DNA of 58,148 nucleotides from Myxococcales bacterium. Lineage in GTDB: Bacteria; Myxococcota_A; Polyangia; Polyangiales; Polyangiaceae. A program made the position numbers and the translations under genes. The notes beneath the pieces are model-generated. The model saw only the letters and a list, made by a program, of their open reading frames with translations, was not told the DNA's origin and did no database searches. The stretch is from positions 1 to 58,148 of the forward strand of contig JANYHK010000053.1 of NCBI GenBank assembly GCA_025359105.1, written 5' to 3'. Shown piece after piece: positions 36,422-46,110 of the stretch; positions within the stretch are counted from its first letter, which is position 1, and each line of letters opens with the position of its first letter.

Positions 36422-37876
36422 ATGGCCGTCGAACGACCGGCGCCGCCCGTCTCGGGCGAGGAGCTCCGGGACGAAGTTGCAGGGGAGGTGATCGGCGCGC
36501 TCAACGCGGTGCTGGGCTTCTCGCAGCTCCTCGCGGCCGACGAGGGGACCATGCCGCGCGACCTGCGGGAGCGGTACGCCACCCACGTGCGCGAGGGGGC
36601 GGGGAATCTTCGGCGGATGGTCCTCGGCGTCTTCGGCATCGACGCGATGGCTGCGAGCAAGCGCGGCTCGGGGCCGCACGCCATTGCGCCCGTCTCACCC
36701 ATCGTGGACAGCAGCGCGTCTGCCGCGGAGCCCGGTGCCCACGCGTCGCTGGCCCCGATGCCGAGCTCCGCCGGCAAGGGCGCCAAGGTCGTCGTCGTCG
36801 ACGCCGACGCCCGCGCGCGCGAGCTCGTCGTCGCCGACCTGGACGGGCGCGGCTACGAGCTCCTTACCTTCGCCACGTTCGCCGAGGCGCTGACCTTCGC
36901 GGAGACGACACCGCCCGATATCCTGTTCGTCGCGGCGCCGGACCCCAGCGCCTTCGCCGCCTGCCACGTGCTTCGTGGGAGGGACGCGTACCTGCCGGTC
37001 GTCTTCCTGACCGACGTGGGCGACGAGCCCGCACGCTCCCGAGCCTTCGAGGCCGGCGCCGAGCAGATCCTCGAGAAGCCCATCGCGCGGCACGATCTGC
37101 GGGCGCGCGCCAAGAACCTGCTGAACCTCCGCAAGAACCAGCTCGCGCTCGCCGCCCAGAACGAGCAGCTGCGCCGCCTCCAGGCCTTCAAGGACGAGAT
37201 GGCCGCGCTCATGGTCCACGATCTGAAGAGCCCGCTCTCCGCCATCGCCATGAACCTCGATGTCGCGCTCGGCGGCCTCCCCGAAGAGGGTGTGCCCGAC
37301 GACGTCCGCGGCGCGCTCGAGGACTGCCGCGTCGCGAGCGCGCGCCTCTTTCGGATGATCGCCAACCTCCTCGACATCGCGAAGAGCGAGGACGGTCGCC
37401 TCGTCGCGCGCCTCGCCCCGGTCGAGCTGAAATCGCTCATCGCGAAGATCGCCGAGGACCACCTCACCGAGGCGAGGCTGCGCAACGTGAACGTCGTGTG
37501 CGACGCGTCGCTCGAGGGGCTCTTCGAGGTCGACGCCGATCTGCTCGGCCGGGTCGTGGAGAACCTCATCGAGAACGGCCTCCGCTACACGCGCCCCGGC
37601 GGGACCCTGCGCGTCGTCGCCGCCGATCTGGGCACCCAGCTCGAGGTGCGCGTCGCCAACGATGGACCCGCCATCCCGACCGAGGCCCGCGCCCACATCT
37701 TCGAGAAATACGGCCAGGCGCAGACGCCGGGCGCCACGCGCATCAACCGCGGGCTCGGGCTCTACTTCTGTCGGGTCGCCGCGGAGGCGCACGGGGGCTC
37801 GATCCTCCTCGGCGACGAGCCGGGAATGACGACGTGCTTCTCGGTGCGGCTGCCGAGAAGGCTATTCGCGCACTGA
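36422..37876 (+). CDS. Hybrid histidine kinase with degenerate receiver
   Basis: 484 residues from the ATG at 36422, 5 bp after the HD-GYP gene. Residues of about 14-70 look like a decayed DHp helix pair (ALNAVLGFSQLL without the His). About 121-235 is a receiver fold (VVVVDADAR, EKP with Lys219), but the phospho-acceptor Asp is replaced by Ala171 (LFVAAPDP). A coiled segment leads to a complete kinase core: His266 in VHDLKSPLSA, N-box NLIENGLRY, and RINRGLGLYFCRVAAEAHGG. No transmembrane segment is seen, so it is cytosolic. The likely partner is the adjacent HD-GYP regulator. Confidence 0.9.
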   Translation: MAVERPAPPVSGEELRDEVAGEVIGALNAVLGFSQLLAADEGTMPRDLRERYATHVREGAGNLRRMVLGVFGIDAMAASKRGSGPHAIAPVSPIVDSSASAAEPGAHASLAPMPSSAGKGAKVVVVDADARARELVVADLDGRGYELLTFATFAEALTFAETTPPDILFVAAPDPSAFAACHVLRGRDAYLPVVFLTDVGDEPARSRAFEAGAEQILEKPIARHDLRARAKNLLNLRKNQLALAAQNEQLRRLQAFKDEMAALMVHDLKSPLSAIAMNLDVALGGLPEEGVPDDVRGALEDCRVASARLFRMIANLLDIAKSEDGRLVARLAPVELKSLIAKIAEDHLTEARLRNVNVVCDASLEGLFEVDADLLGRVVENLIENGLRYTRPGGTLRVVAADLGTQLEVRVANDGPAIPTEARAHIFEKYGQAQTPGATRINRGLGLYFCRVAAEAHGGSILLGDEPGMTTCFSVRLPRRLFAH

Positions 37877-37900
37877 GCGGTCGCGACCCGTACGAAGACG

Positions 37901-38812
37901 CTACTCTTTGAGCGCTTCGGCGCCGCCGATGATCTCCATCAGCTCCTTCGTGATCGCCGCCTGCCGGGCGCGGTTGTACACGAGGGTGAGGCGGCCGATC
38001 ATGTCCTTGGCGTTGCGCGTGGCGGCGTCCATCGCCGTCATCTGCGCGCCGAGGAAGCTCGCGTGGCTCTCCAGCAGCGCGCGGAAGAGGCTGATCTCGA
38101 CGTACATCGGGACGAGCCGCTCGAGCAGGGCCTTCTGGTCCGGCTCGTAGAGGAACTCGCTCGGCGCCGTCCCGTCGGCCCTGCTGCTGCTGCTGCTGCC
38201 CTCGACTTCCTTCAGCGGAAGCAGCGGCTCGAGGACGACCTGCTGCGTCATCGCGCTCTTGAACTCGTTGTAGATGAGGTAGATGGCGTCGTACTCGCCC
38301 CTCTCGAAGCGCGGCACGATCCAGCCCGCGATGAGGCGCGCCTTCTCGAGGTCGAGGCCGTCGTAGACCTTCACCACGTCGTGCGCGACGTTGGCCTTGC
38401 GGCGCAGGAGGTACTCGCGCGCCTTCTTGCCGAGGGTCAAGAACTGGACGTCGACGCCGGCGTCGCGCTTGGCCTTCCACTCGCGCTCGGCGGCCTTGTT
38501 GATGTTCGTGTTGAACCCGCCGCAGAGGCCGCGATCGCCGCTGAGGACGACGAAGAGGACCTTCTTCTCAGGGCGCTTCACCAAAAGCGGGTGGAGATCT
38601 TGCGCCGCCTCGGGATCCGCCGCCGCCGCCGTCATGGAGGCCGCGACGGAGGCGAGCACGTCGCCCGTCTTCACCGCGTAGGGGCGCAGCGCGACGATGC
38701 GCTGCTGGGCGCGGTTCAGGCGGGCGCCGGCGACCATCTTCATGGCGCGCGTGATCTTCTGCGTCGCCTTGACGCTGACGATGCGCTTACGAATGCTCTT
38801 TAGGGAAGCCAT
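37901..38812 (-). CDS. atpG: F1 ATP synthase gamma subunit
   Basis: 303 residues. N-terminal helix MASLKSIRKRIVSVKATQKITRAMKMVA region with the diagnostic TQKIT..MKMVA. The central GDRGLCGGFN motif and the C-terminal helix DMIGRLTLVYNRARQAAITKELMEI are typical. It forms the rotating shaft of F1. A Ser-rich insertion (VEGSSSSSRADG) lies before the last third. In most operons beta (atpD) follows gamma; here the next gene is the convergent histidine kinase, 24 bp away, so beta and epsilon must be elsewhere. Confidence 0.97.
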   Translation of the reverse strand: MASLKSIRKRIVSVKATQKITRAMKMVAGARLNRAQQRIVALRPYAVKTGDVLASVAASMTAAAADPEAAQDLHPLLVKRPEKKVLFVVLSGDRGLCGGFNTNINKAAEREWKAKRDAGVDVQFLTLGKKAREYLLRRKANVAHDVVKVYDGLDLEKARLIAGWIVPRFERGEYDAIYLIYNEFKSAMTQQVVLEPLLPLKEVEGSSSSSRADGTAPSEFLYEPDQKALLERLVPMYVEISLFRALLESHASFLGAQMTAMDAATRNAKDMIGRLTLVYNRARQAAITKELMEIIGGAEALKE

Positions 38813-38833
38813 CGGCGGGGTCCTCGCTCAGCC

Positions 38834-40486
<1,653 letters not shown>

Positions 40487-40528
40487 GGTCGTGACCTTCT
40501 AGGGAATCGGGAGCGGGTTGTCGGGAGT

Positions 40529-41077
40529 CTAGTTGGAGGGCGTGAGCGCGGTGCGCATCTCGCGGAGGCGGGACAGGAGCGAGCCGTCGTAGATCGTGTC
40601 GCCGATGCGCGTGACGACGCCCGCCAGGAGCGAGGCGTCCGTACGCTTGTCGAGGGCGATCTTCTTGCCGGTCATCTTCTCGAGCTGGGCGTGGAGGCGC
40701 TGGTAGTACGCGTCGCTCAGCGGCGCCGCGCTGATCACCTCGGCGCGGAGCATTCCCTTCTTGAGATCGTTCATCTCCTTCAGGACCTGCGCGATCCCGG
40801 GCAGAACGCGCATGCGGCGGCGGTCGACGAGGAGGAGCAGCGTGTTCTTCGTCGTCGGGCTGACGGTCAGCTTGTCGCAGACCTCCGCCACGATGGCCTT
40901 CTTCGACGCGATCGGGATGAGCGGGTTCTCGACGGCGGCGCGGAGCTCGGTGCTCGCGGAGTAGGCCTCCGCGGCGCTGGCAAACTCGCCGACGAGCGCG
41001 TCGAGGGTTCCGGTCTCGCTGCCGATCTCGATCAGGGCCTTGGCGTAGCGGCGTGCGATGTGGACGTGCAGGCTCAC
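40529..41077 (-). CDS. atpH: F1 ATP synthase delta subunit
   Basis: 182 residues with a GTG start overlapping the preceding atpF stop as GTGA. Typical OSCP/delta features are seen: HIARRYAKALIEIG at the N-terminus, the NPLIPIASKK segment and the C-terminal beta region ASLLAGVVTRIGDTIYDGSLLSRL. It links F1 to the peripheral stalk. Position and order in the operon are canonical. Confidence 0.95.
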   Translation of the reverse strand: MSLHVHIARRYAKALIEIGSETGTLDALVGEFASAAEAYSASTELRAAVENPLIPIASKKAIVAEVCDKLTVSPTTKNTLLLLVDRRRMRVLPGIAQVLKEMNDLKKGMLRAEVISAAPLSDAYYQRLHAQLEKMTGKKIALDKRTDASLLAGVVTRIGDTIYDGSLLSRLREMRTALTPSN

Positions 41078-41904
41078 GTGGCACCTCGGGGCGGGGACAT
41101 GCTCGTCTGTGGCTTGCCGAGCGACGAGAGGTACTCGTCGGCGAGGCGCTCGTGGTCGGCGGGCGTGATCTTCTGCTTCAGGATCTCCTCCGCCGCGGCC
41201 ATCGCGATCTCGACCGTCTCGCGCACGAGGTCCTGCTGCATCTGCTTGGACTCCTGCTCGATCTGCTCCTTCGCGTCGCGCGCCATCCGCTCGGCCTTCT
41301 CTTCGGCGTCCTTGATGATGCGATCGCGCTCGCCCTTGCCGGCCTCGACGAGGGCGGCCTTCGTGGTGGCGAGGTCGGCGTCGAGGCTGTCGAGCTTGGC
41401 CTGGTAGGTCTTGGCGCGCTCGTCTGCCTCCTTCTTCATCTTCGCCGCTTCCTCGATCTGCTTGGCGACCGACGCGCGGCGGGCGACGAGGCCCTCGGCG
41501 ATCGGCTTTTTGCCGAAGATATAGAAGATGGCGAGGAGGACGCCGAAGTTGATGAGCTGCGAGACGTACGGCGCCTGCTCCTTGTTGCCGAAGTCCGTCC
41601 AGTTGATGGGCTTGAGCGCGTGGCCTTCGTGCTCCCCGTGGCCTTCAGCGTGATCGCCGCCGTGGTCCGCGCCCGCGCCCGCACTTGCCGCGGCCGCGTG
41701 ATCGCCGGCGCCGTGGTCTGCCGCTGCGGGGGGCGCCGCGGCGTGGTCGTCGGCATGACCTGCGGCATTTGCGGGAGCCGCGGGAGCCGCGGAAGCCGCC
41801 GCGTGGTCACCGCCATGCGCCTGCGCGAACGCGGTGCCGGCGGAGCAAACGAGCGCGAAAAGCGCGACGTAGAGCGTGCGCAGGAGGAAGCGGGCGGGGC
41901 TCAT
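41074..41904 (-). CDS. atpF: Fo ATP synthase subunit b with signal peptide and His-rich extension
   Basis: 276 residues; ordinary b is about 155-170. A cleavable signal (about 1-27, AGTAFAQ) is followed by about 70 residues made almost only of Ala, His, Gly, Asp and Pro (about 29-98, with 18 His). The true membrane helix comes next (SQLINFGVLLAIFYIFGKKPI), followed by the long coiled-coil stalk (RRASVAKQIEEAAKMKKEADE). The His/Asp region should sit in the periplasm and could bind metal ions. The start shares one base with the b' stop (TGATG). Confidence 0.92.
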   Translation of the reverse strand: MSPARFLLRTLYVALFALVCSAGTAFAQAHGGDHAAASAAPAAPANAAGHADDHAAAPPAAADHGAGDHAAAASAGAGADHGGDHAEGHGEHEGHALKPINWTDFGNKEQAPYVSQLINFGVLLAIFYIFGKKPIAEGLVARRASVAKQIEEAAKMKKEADERAKTYQAKLDSLDADLATTKAALVEAGKGERDRIIKDAEEKAERMARDAKEQIEQESKQMQQDLVRETVEIAMAAAEEILKQKITPADHERLADEYLSSLGKPQTSMSPPRGAT

Positions 41905-42377
41905 CAGTGGACCTCGCGTCCGAGGACGCGTCCGGCGAGCTCGCGTGCGAGCTGGCCAACGTCCGTCTTGAGCTTGGCGCGTGCCGTCGCGACCTCTTCG
42001 CCCATGCGGCCGCGGCCCTCCTCGATGGCCTTCGTCGTCGAGGCGCGCACCTTGCCGAGGATCTCGTTCTCCGCCTTGATTCCTTCGGCGCGGAGCGTCT
42101 CGCGCTCGGCGTTCGCGGCGGCGCGGGCCTTGCCCATAGCGGCCTCGTATTTGGCGAGGGCGCCGGCCGAGGCCAAGTCCATGTTGCGAACGTCGGTGAT
42201 GGCGCCTTCGATGCGTTTCTCGCGCTCTTCGAAGAGCTTGAGCATCGGATCGAAGAGCGTCGGCTTCAGGACGAGCCAGAGGGCGACGAAGAGGCCGATT
42301 TGAACGAGGATCGGGCCGAGCGCGAAGTCGACTTCGACGCCACCGGCGCCGGCCGCGAGGAGTACGGGGCTAGACAT
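41904..42377 (-). CDS. atpF': Fo ATP synthase subunit b' (second b)
   Basis: 157 residues from the ATG at 42377. N-terminal membrane helix (VQIGLFVALWLVLKPTLFDPML) then a charged coiled coil (FEEREKRIEGAITDVRNMD) and an Arg/Lys/Glu-rich stalk. Two unlike b subunits in tandem form a b-b' heterodimeric stalk, known from photosynthetic bacteria and many non-enteric lineages. It is the first gene of the b'-b-delta-alpha-gamma unit; its promoter must lie in the 245 bp upstream. Confidence 0.92.
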   Translation of the reverse strand: MSSPVLLAAGAGGVEVDFALGPILVQIGLFVALWLVLKPTLFDPMLKLFEEREKRIEGAITDVRNMDLASAGALAKYEAAMGKARAAANAERETLRAEGIKAENEILGKVRASTTKAIEEGRGRMGEEVATARAKLKTDVGQLARELAGRVLGREVH

Positions 42378-42622
42378 GGCTTGCGGGGTAGGTAGGGACG
42401 CGAGGGGACAAAATCTAGGGGATACCGCGAGGTTTGGTGACGCGGGCCGAGTACCACTCCGGCCCAGAAAAGTCCATGGGGATGGGGCGTTTGCATGGCC
42501 GTTGGGGGACTCCGACGCCGACCCCGACTTCCGACGCCGACGCCGACTCCGAAAAGCCGGGCCCGGCACAGGCGGGCGTCTACGAGAGCGCTTGCGTGGT
42601 GCTCAAGTCGAGGAGCGTTCGT
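42378..42622. promoter_or_regulatory. Intergenic region upstream of the ATP synthase genes
   Basis: This 245-bp stretch must hold the promoter of the b'-b-delta-alpha-gamma operon and the end of the Pro-rich protein gene, both on the minus strand. It contains a hexamer-type repeat (42508-42550) and a 12-bp palindrome, GCCGGGCCCGGC (42556-42567), that reads into TTTT on the minus strand and may be a weak terminator. No consensus promoter stands out. Confidence 0.4.
42508..42550. repeat. Intergenic hexamer repeat (GACGCC/GACTCC)
   Basis: Seven imperfect copies of a hexamer of the same kind as the one encoding the Pro-Thr linker at 16471-16566, but here outside any recognised gene. Confidence 0.6.
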
Positions 42623-43663
42623 TCAGCGCGCGCGTCGGATCGTCGCGCGCTGCTCGAGCCACGGGGAAGGCTGCGCGGGACGGAGGCGCGGCGGCGGCGG
42701 CGGCATCTCCTGGTAGGTCTGCGGGTAGGCTTGGTGGTAAGCTTGGTGATGCGGCTGCGGGTTCGCGGGCGGGTACGCCTGCTGGTTCGCGGGCTGGTAC
42801 GTTTGGTACGTCGCGCGACGCGGTGTCTGCAAGTCCTCGGACGCCGGGCGGCGCGGGGGTGGCGCGGGCGGCGGCGTGCGCGGGGGCGCGTAGCCGGGGG
42901 GCGGCGGGAGCGGCGTGGCCGGCTGTCGCCCGTAGCCGTACTGGCCCGGGCTGTACCGGCTGCCCGACTGGCCGGGGGGCGGCGGGACGGTGGGGCGCTT
43001 GTTCGTCGGCGCGGTCGGGAGCGTGTATTGCCGCGGAAGCGGCGCGGCCCTGGGGATCGGCATCGCGTGCGCCGGCGCGCGGGCCTGTGGAGCGCTGGTG
43101 TACACGTCGCGCGGCCCGGAGCTGTACGATGGCGGGCGCATCCGCTCGAGCGTCGAGGGGTGCAGCTCGACGCGCGCCGTCGCGGTGTCGACCTCCCACT
43201 CTTCATTGGACTCGGGATCGGGGTCGATGTCGTGCCAGACCTCGTCGCGACGCATACGACGGGTGTCGACGTCCCACTCCTCTTCGGTCTCCGGCACGTC
43301 GTCCGGCTGCGGGCGTTCGCGCAGGCCGCTGTCCCAGTCGTCGCGCGCCTCGTTGCGCGTCTCGAAACGGAGGATGGCCGCGGTGCGCACGAGCGTGACG
43401 CGCGCCGTCTGCGGATCGACGCGCGCGAACAGCATCGGGACACCGACGCGGGGCATCTCGAGGAGCCCACCGCGCGTCTGCACGTCGAGCGACGCCACGT
43501 ACTGCGCGCCGACGCACCGCGCGGCCGCATGCTGGCTCTTCTCCCACTGACGGCTATGCGGCTGCTGGGCGCCGGCCTTCGTCGCCACCACCCAGCGGCA
43601 AACTCCGTTCGCGTCGAGCATGAATGTGCACGACTCGGTATGGGCGGCGTACGCGATTTCCAC
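42623..43663 (-). CDS. Protein with Pro/Tyr/Gln-rich tail, unknown function
   Basis: About 346 residues if the GTG at 43663 is used, which gives MEIAYAAHTESCTFMLD at the N-terminus and has an AAGGA 9 bases upstream; a TTG eight codons earlier is also open. The first 110 residues look like a compact domain (CRWVVATKAG, AARCVGAQYVASLDV, LLEMPRVGVPMLFA, LVRTAAILRFE). An acidic middle and a long low-complexity tail rich in Pro, Gln, Tyr and Arg (about 185-346) follow. There is no signal peptide, so it is probably cytosolic. The function is unknown. Confidence 0.72.
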   Translation of the reverse strand: MEIAYAAHTESCTFMLDANGVCRWVVATKAGAQQPHSRQWEKSQHAAARCVGAQYVASLDVQTRGGLLEMPRVGVPMLFARVDPQTARVTLVRTAAILRFETRNEARDDWDSGLRERPQPDDVPETEEEWDVDTRRMRRDEVWHDIDPDPESNEEWEVDTATARVELHPSTLERMRPPSYSSGPRDVYTSAPQARAPAHAMPIPRAAPLPRQYTLPTAPTNKRPTVPPPPGQSGSRYSPGQYGYGRQPATPLPPPPGYAPPRTPPPAPPPRRPASEDLQTPRRATYQTYQPANQQAYPPANPQPHHQAYHQAYPQTYQEMPPPPPRLRPAQPSPWLEQRATIRRAR

Positions 43664-43746
43664 GGGGGTTGGATCCTTGGGCCCCAAGCGGACGGCGGAC
43701 CGTACACCTCGGGTTACGATCCACTAAGCAAACTTCGGACCTATCC

Positions 43747-43778
43747 CACATGGAATCACCGCCGCGGAATTCCACGTG
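43747..43778. repeat. 10-bp inverted repeat upstream of the Pro-rich protein gene
   Basis: CACATGGAAT at 43747-43756 pairs with ATTCCACGTG at 43769-43778, with one mismatch and a 12-base spacer. It lies about 85 bp upstream of the minus-strand gene starting at 43663 and just downstream of the small gene ending at 43788. No T-run follows, so an operator or RNA hairpin is more likely than a terminator. Confidence 0.45.
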
Positions 43779-43787
43779 AAAATGGGA

Positions 43788-44108
43788 CTATTTCCCGGGT
43801 TTTTTGCCTGGTCCGTGGATCTTCGCGGACCCAGTGGATCGCGATTCACCGGGGTCGGGTCGGCTGGGGGCCGTCGTGTACGCGCGTTGCGGGACGGAAC
43901 GGCTGGCCACCAGGACCGCGCCGCGCGGCCCGGTCTCCGGATGGACACTCGCGAAGCCCTCTTGCTTGGCGAAGCCTGCGAGGTCACCGCGGTGCGATTC
44001 CATGTACGCGCTGAAGCGCGCCCAGAAGGCGCGCGCGTCGTCGTCGCCGAGGGCCTTGCCGTCCACGACGACGGCCAGGTTTGCCGTTCCCGTCGCCACC
44101 GCGCTCAC
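43788..44108 (-). CDS. Small protein coupled to the peroxiredoxin gene
   Basis: 106 residues. The GTG start overlaps the peroxiredoxin stop as GTGA. N-terminal half ANLAVVVDGKALGDDDARAF then a helical segment; the second half is rich in Pro, Ser, Gly and Lys. No family is recognised. Coupling suggests that it is expressed with the thiol peroxidase. The lower-complexity end makes the last third uncertain. Confidence 0.55.
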   Translation of the reverse strand: MSAVATGTANLAVVVDGKALGDDDARAFWARFSAYMESHRGDLAGFAKQEGFASVHPETGPRGAVLVASRSVPQRAYTTAPSRPDPGESRSTGSAKIHGPGKKPGK

Positions 44109-44776
44109 TTCACGTCGGCGGCGATCTCTTGCGCGTGCACGCTGACGTCGACCTTGCGGTAAACCTTCTTCAGCTTGCCATCGGTGCCGACGACGAACGA
44201 CTGGCGCCCCGCGTACCCGTCCTTGAACGGAACGCCGAACGCCGTCGCGAGCTCGCCCTTGGGATCGCTCACGAGGAGGAACGGAAGCTTGTGGTGCTCG
44301 GCGAACGCCTTGTGCGACGCGTCGGTGTCCCCGGAGACGCCGATGAGGACGACGCCCTTCTTCTGGAGGTCGGCGAACCCGTCACGGAAGGCGCACGCTT
44401 CCTTGGTGCAGCCCGGCGTCTCGTCCTTCGGGTAAAAGTAGACGACGACGCTCTTGCCCTTGAGGTCGGCGAGATGAATCGCGGTTCCGTCCGAGGCGGT
44501 GGCGGTGAAATCGGGCGCCGCCTTCCCCGCGTCGAGGTCGGGAACTTGCGAAAGGATCTTGAGGGCACCGCCCCCGGTCGCGGTCGGGTTCGCGGTCGCG
44601 GTCGGGTTCGCGGTCGCGTTCGGGGCCGCGGTCGGGATCGTGGTCGGGGTCGCGTTCGGGGCCGCGGTCGTCGCGGGCGCGACGCCGTTCGTCGTCTTCG
44701 GATCGTTCGGGATGGCCTCCTTCCCACACGCCGAGACAGCCAGACCCAAAGCACCCACGAGGACGAGCGTTCGCAT
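44105..44776 (-). CDS. bcp: Bcp-type peroxiredoxin lipoprotein
   Basis: 223 residues. Signal peptide with lipobox (LAVSACG), a linker of Ala/Thr/Pro/Asn (about 28-70) encoded by a tandem repeat, then a thioredoxin-fold peroxiredoxin of the Bcp/PrxQ class. Peroxidatic Cys123 sits in ETPGCTKEAC and the likely resolving Cys128 is five residues on. LIGVSGDTDASHKAFAEHHKLPF is typical. It reduces peroxides with thiol donors. Most Bcp are cytosolic; here a lipid anchor puts it outside the inner membrane. Confidence 0.92.
   Translation of the reverse strand: MRTLVLVGALGLAVSACGKEAIPNDPKTTNGVAPATTAAPNATPTTIPTAAPNATANPTATANPTATGGGALKILSQVPDLDAGKAAPDFTATASDGTAIHLADLKGKSVVVYFYPKDETPGCTKEACAFRDGFADLQKKGVVLIGVSGDTDASHKAFAEHHKLPFLLVSDPKGELATAFGVPFKDGYAGRQSFVVGTDGKLKKVYRKVDVSVHAQEIAADVK
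44574..44672. repeat. Tandem repeat coding the Ala/Thr/Pro/Asn linker of the peroxiredoxin
   Basis: Imperfect copies around GGTCGCGGTCGGGTTCGC, inside the peroxiredoxin gene. It codes the flexible spacer between the lipid anchor and the enzyme domain (ANPTAT repeats). Confidence 0.7.
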
Positions 44777-44853
44777 GGCCGCGGACCATACCAGGCGCCC
44801 CGTTTCCTTACCAATGGTGTCGAGTCGTCCTGCGGTCGGCGTAAGATGAAGCG

Positions 44854-46110
44854 ATGGCGCAAGGGGTCTACTTCCTCGGCGGAGCGCAGACCGACTTCGC
44901 GCGCAACGTCGCGCGCGAGGGTAAAGAGCTCGCCGATATCGTGCAGGAGGTGACGCTCGCTGCCGCCCTCGACGCGCGGCTCGACCTCGCGGAGCTCCAG
45001 AGCATCCACGTCGGCAACGCCTTCGGCGAGCTCTTCACCGGGCAGGCGCAGATGGGCGCGCTCCCGGCGACGCGGCTGCCGGCGCTCGAGGGGATCCCCG
45101 CGGCGCGGCACGAGGGGGCGTGCGCGTCGGGCAGCCTCGCGGTGCTCGCGGCCTCGGCGGAGATCGAGGCGGACCGCTACGGCTGCGTGCTCGTCGTCGG
45201 GGCCGAGCAGGAGCGCAACGTGTCGGGCGAGCTCGCGGCGCGGCACCTCGGCGCGGCGGCGTGGACGGGGCACGAGGGGGAGGGGGTGCGGTACCTGTGG
45301 CCCCACATGTTCTCGGAGATCACCGAGCGCCTCCTCGCGCGTTCCAGCGGCGGCTCGGGAGCGCCGACGCGCGCGCACCTCGCCGCCATCGCGCAGAAGA
45401 ACTTCGCCAACGCGAAGAAGAACCCGTACGCGCAGACGCGTGGCTGGACGTTCGGGCCCGGCGCGTTCGACGACGACGACGCGGCAAACCCCGTCGTGAC
45501 CGGCCGCGTACGGCGTCAGGATTGCGGCCAGGTGACCGACGGCGCCGTCGCCATCGTCCTCGCATCGCGCGCCTTTGCCGACGCGCACGCGGCGCGCACG
45601 GGCCAGCGCGTCACGGCCATGCCGCGCCTGCAGGGTTGGGGCCACCGCACCGCGACGCTGTCGCTCGCCGACAAGCTCGCGCGCGGCGCCGGGCAGCCCT
45701 ACCTCGTGCCGCACCTGCGCGCGGCCGTCACCGACGCGTACCGCCGCGCCGGCATCGGCGGACCGTTCGAGCTCTCCGGGATCGAGACGCACGACTGCTT
45801 CACCGTCACCGAGTACCTCGCGCTCGATCACCTCGGGATCACGCCGCCCGGGGAGGCGTTCCGCGCGATCGAGGAGCGCACGTGCGAGGTGGGCGGCCGC
45901 CTCCCCGTCAACCCGAGCGGCGGGCTCATCGGGCTCGGGCACCCGGTCGGCGCGACCGGCGTCCGCATGGTGCTCGACGCGTGCCGCCAGGTCTCGGGGC
46001 GCGCCGGCGATACGCAGATCCCGGGCGCGACGCGCTTCGGGACGCTGAACATCGGAGGGAGCGCTACGACCGTCGTGAGCTTCGTCTGGGGAACCGAAGG
46101 AGCCGCCTGA
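44854..46110 (+). CDS. Thiolase (SCP-x/acetyl-CoA acetyltransferase family)
   Basis: 418 residues. Thiolase fold with the nucleophilic Cys90 in HEGACASGSLA and the C-terminal catalytic region GLIGLGHPVGATG. An HDCFTVTEY motif matches the SCP-x-type thiolases (HDCFT..E), which often act on branched or cyclic acyl-CoAs. The last codon overlaps the ATG of the carotenoid-oxygenase-like gene (TGATG), so the two are coupled. The substrate is not known; a role in breaking down a cleavage product of the oxygenase is an attractive inference. Confidence 0.92.
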   Translation: MAQGVYFLGGAQTDFARNVAREGKELADIVQEVTLAAALDARLDLAELQSIHVGNAFGELFTGQAQMGALPATRLPALEGIPAARHEGACASGSLAVLAASAEIEADRYGCVLVVGAEQERNVSGELAARHLGAAAWTGHEGEGVRYLWPHMFSEITERLLARSSGGSGAPTRAHLAAIAQKNFANAKKNPYAQTRGWTFGPGAFDDDDAANPVVTGRVRRQDCGQVTDGAVAIVLASRAFADAHAARTGQRVTAMPRLQGWGHRTATLSLADKLARGAGQPYLVPHLRAAVTDAYRRAGIGGPFELSGIETHDCFTVTEYLALDHLGITPPGEAFRAIEERTCEVGGRLPVNPSGGLIGLGHPVGATGVRMVLDACRQVSGRAGDTQIPGATRFGTLNIGGSATTVVSFVWGTEGAA

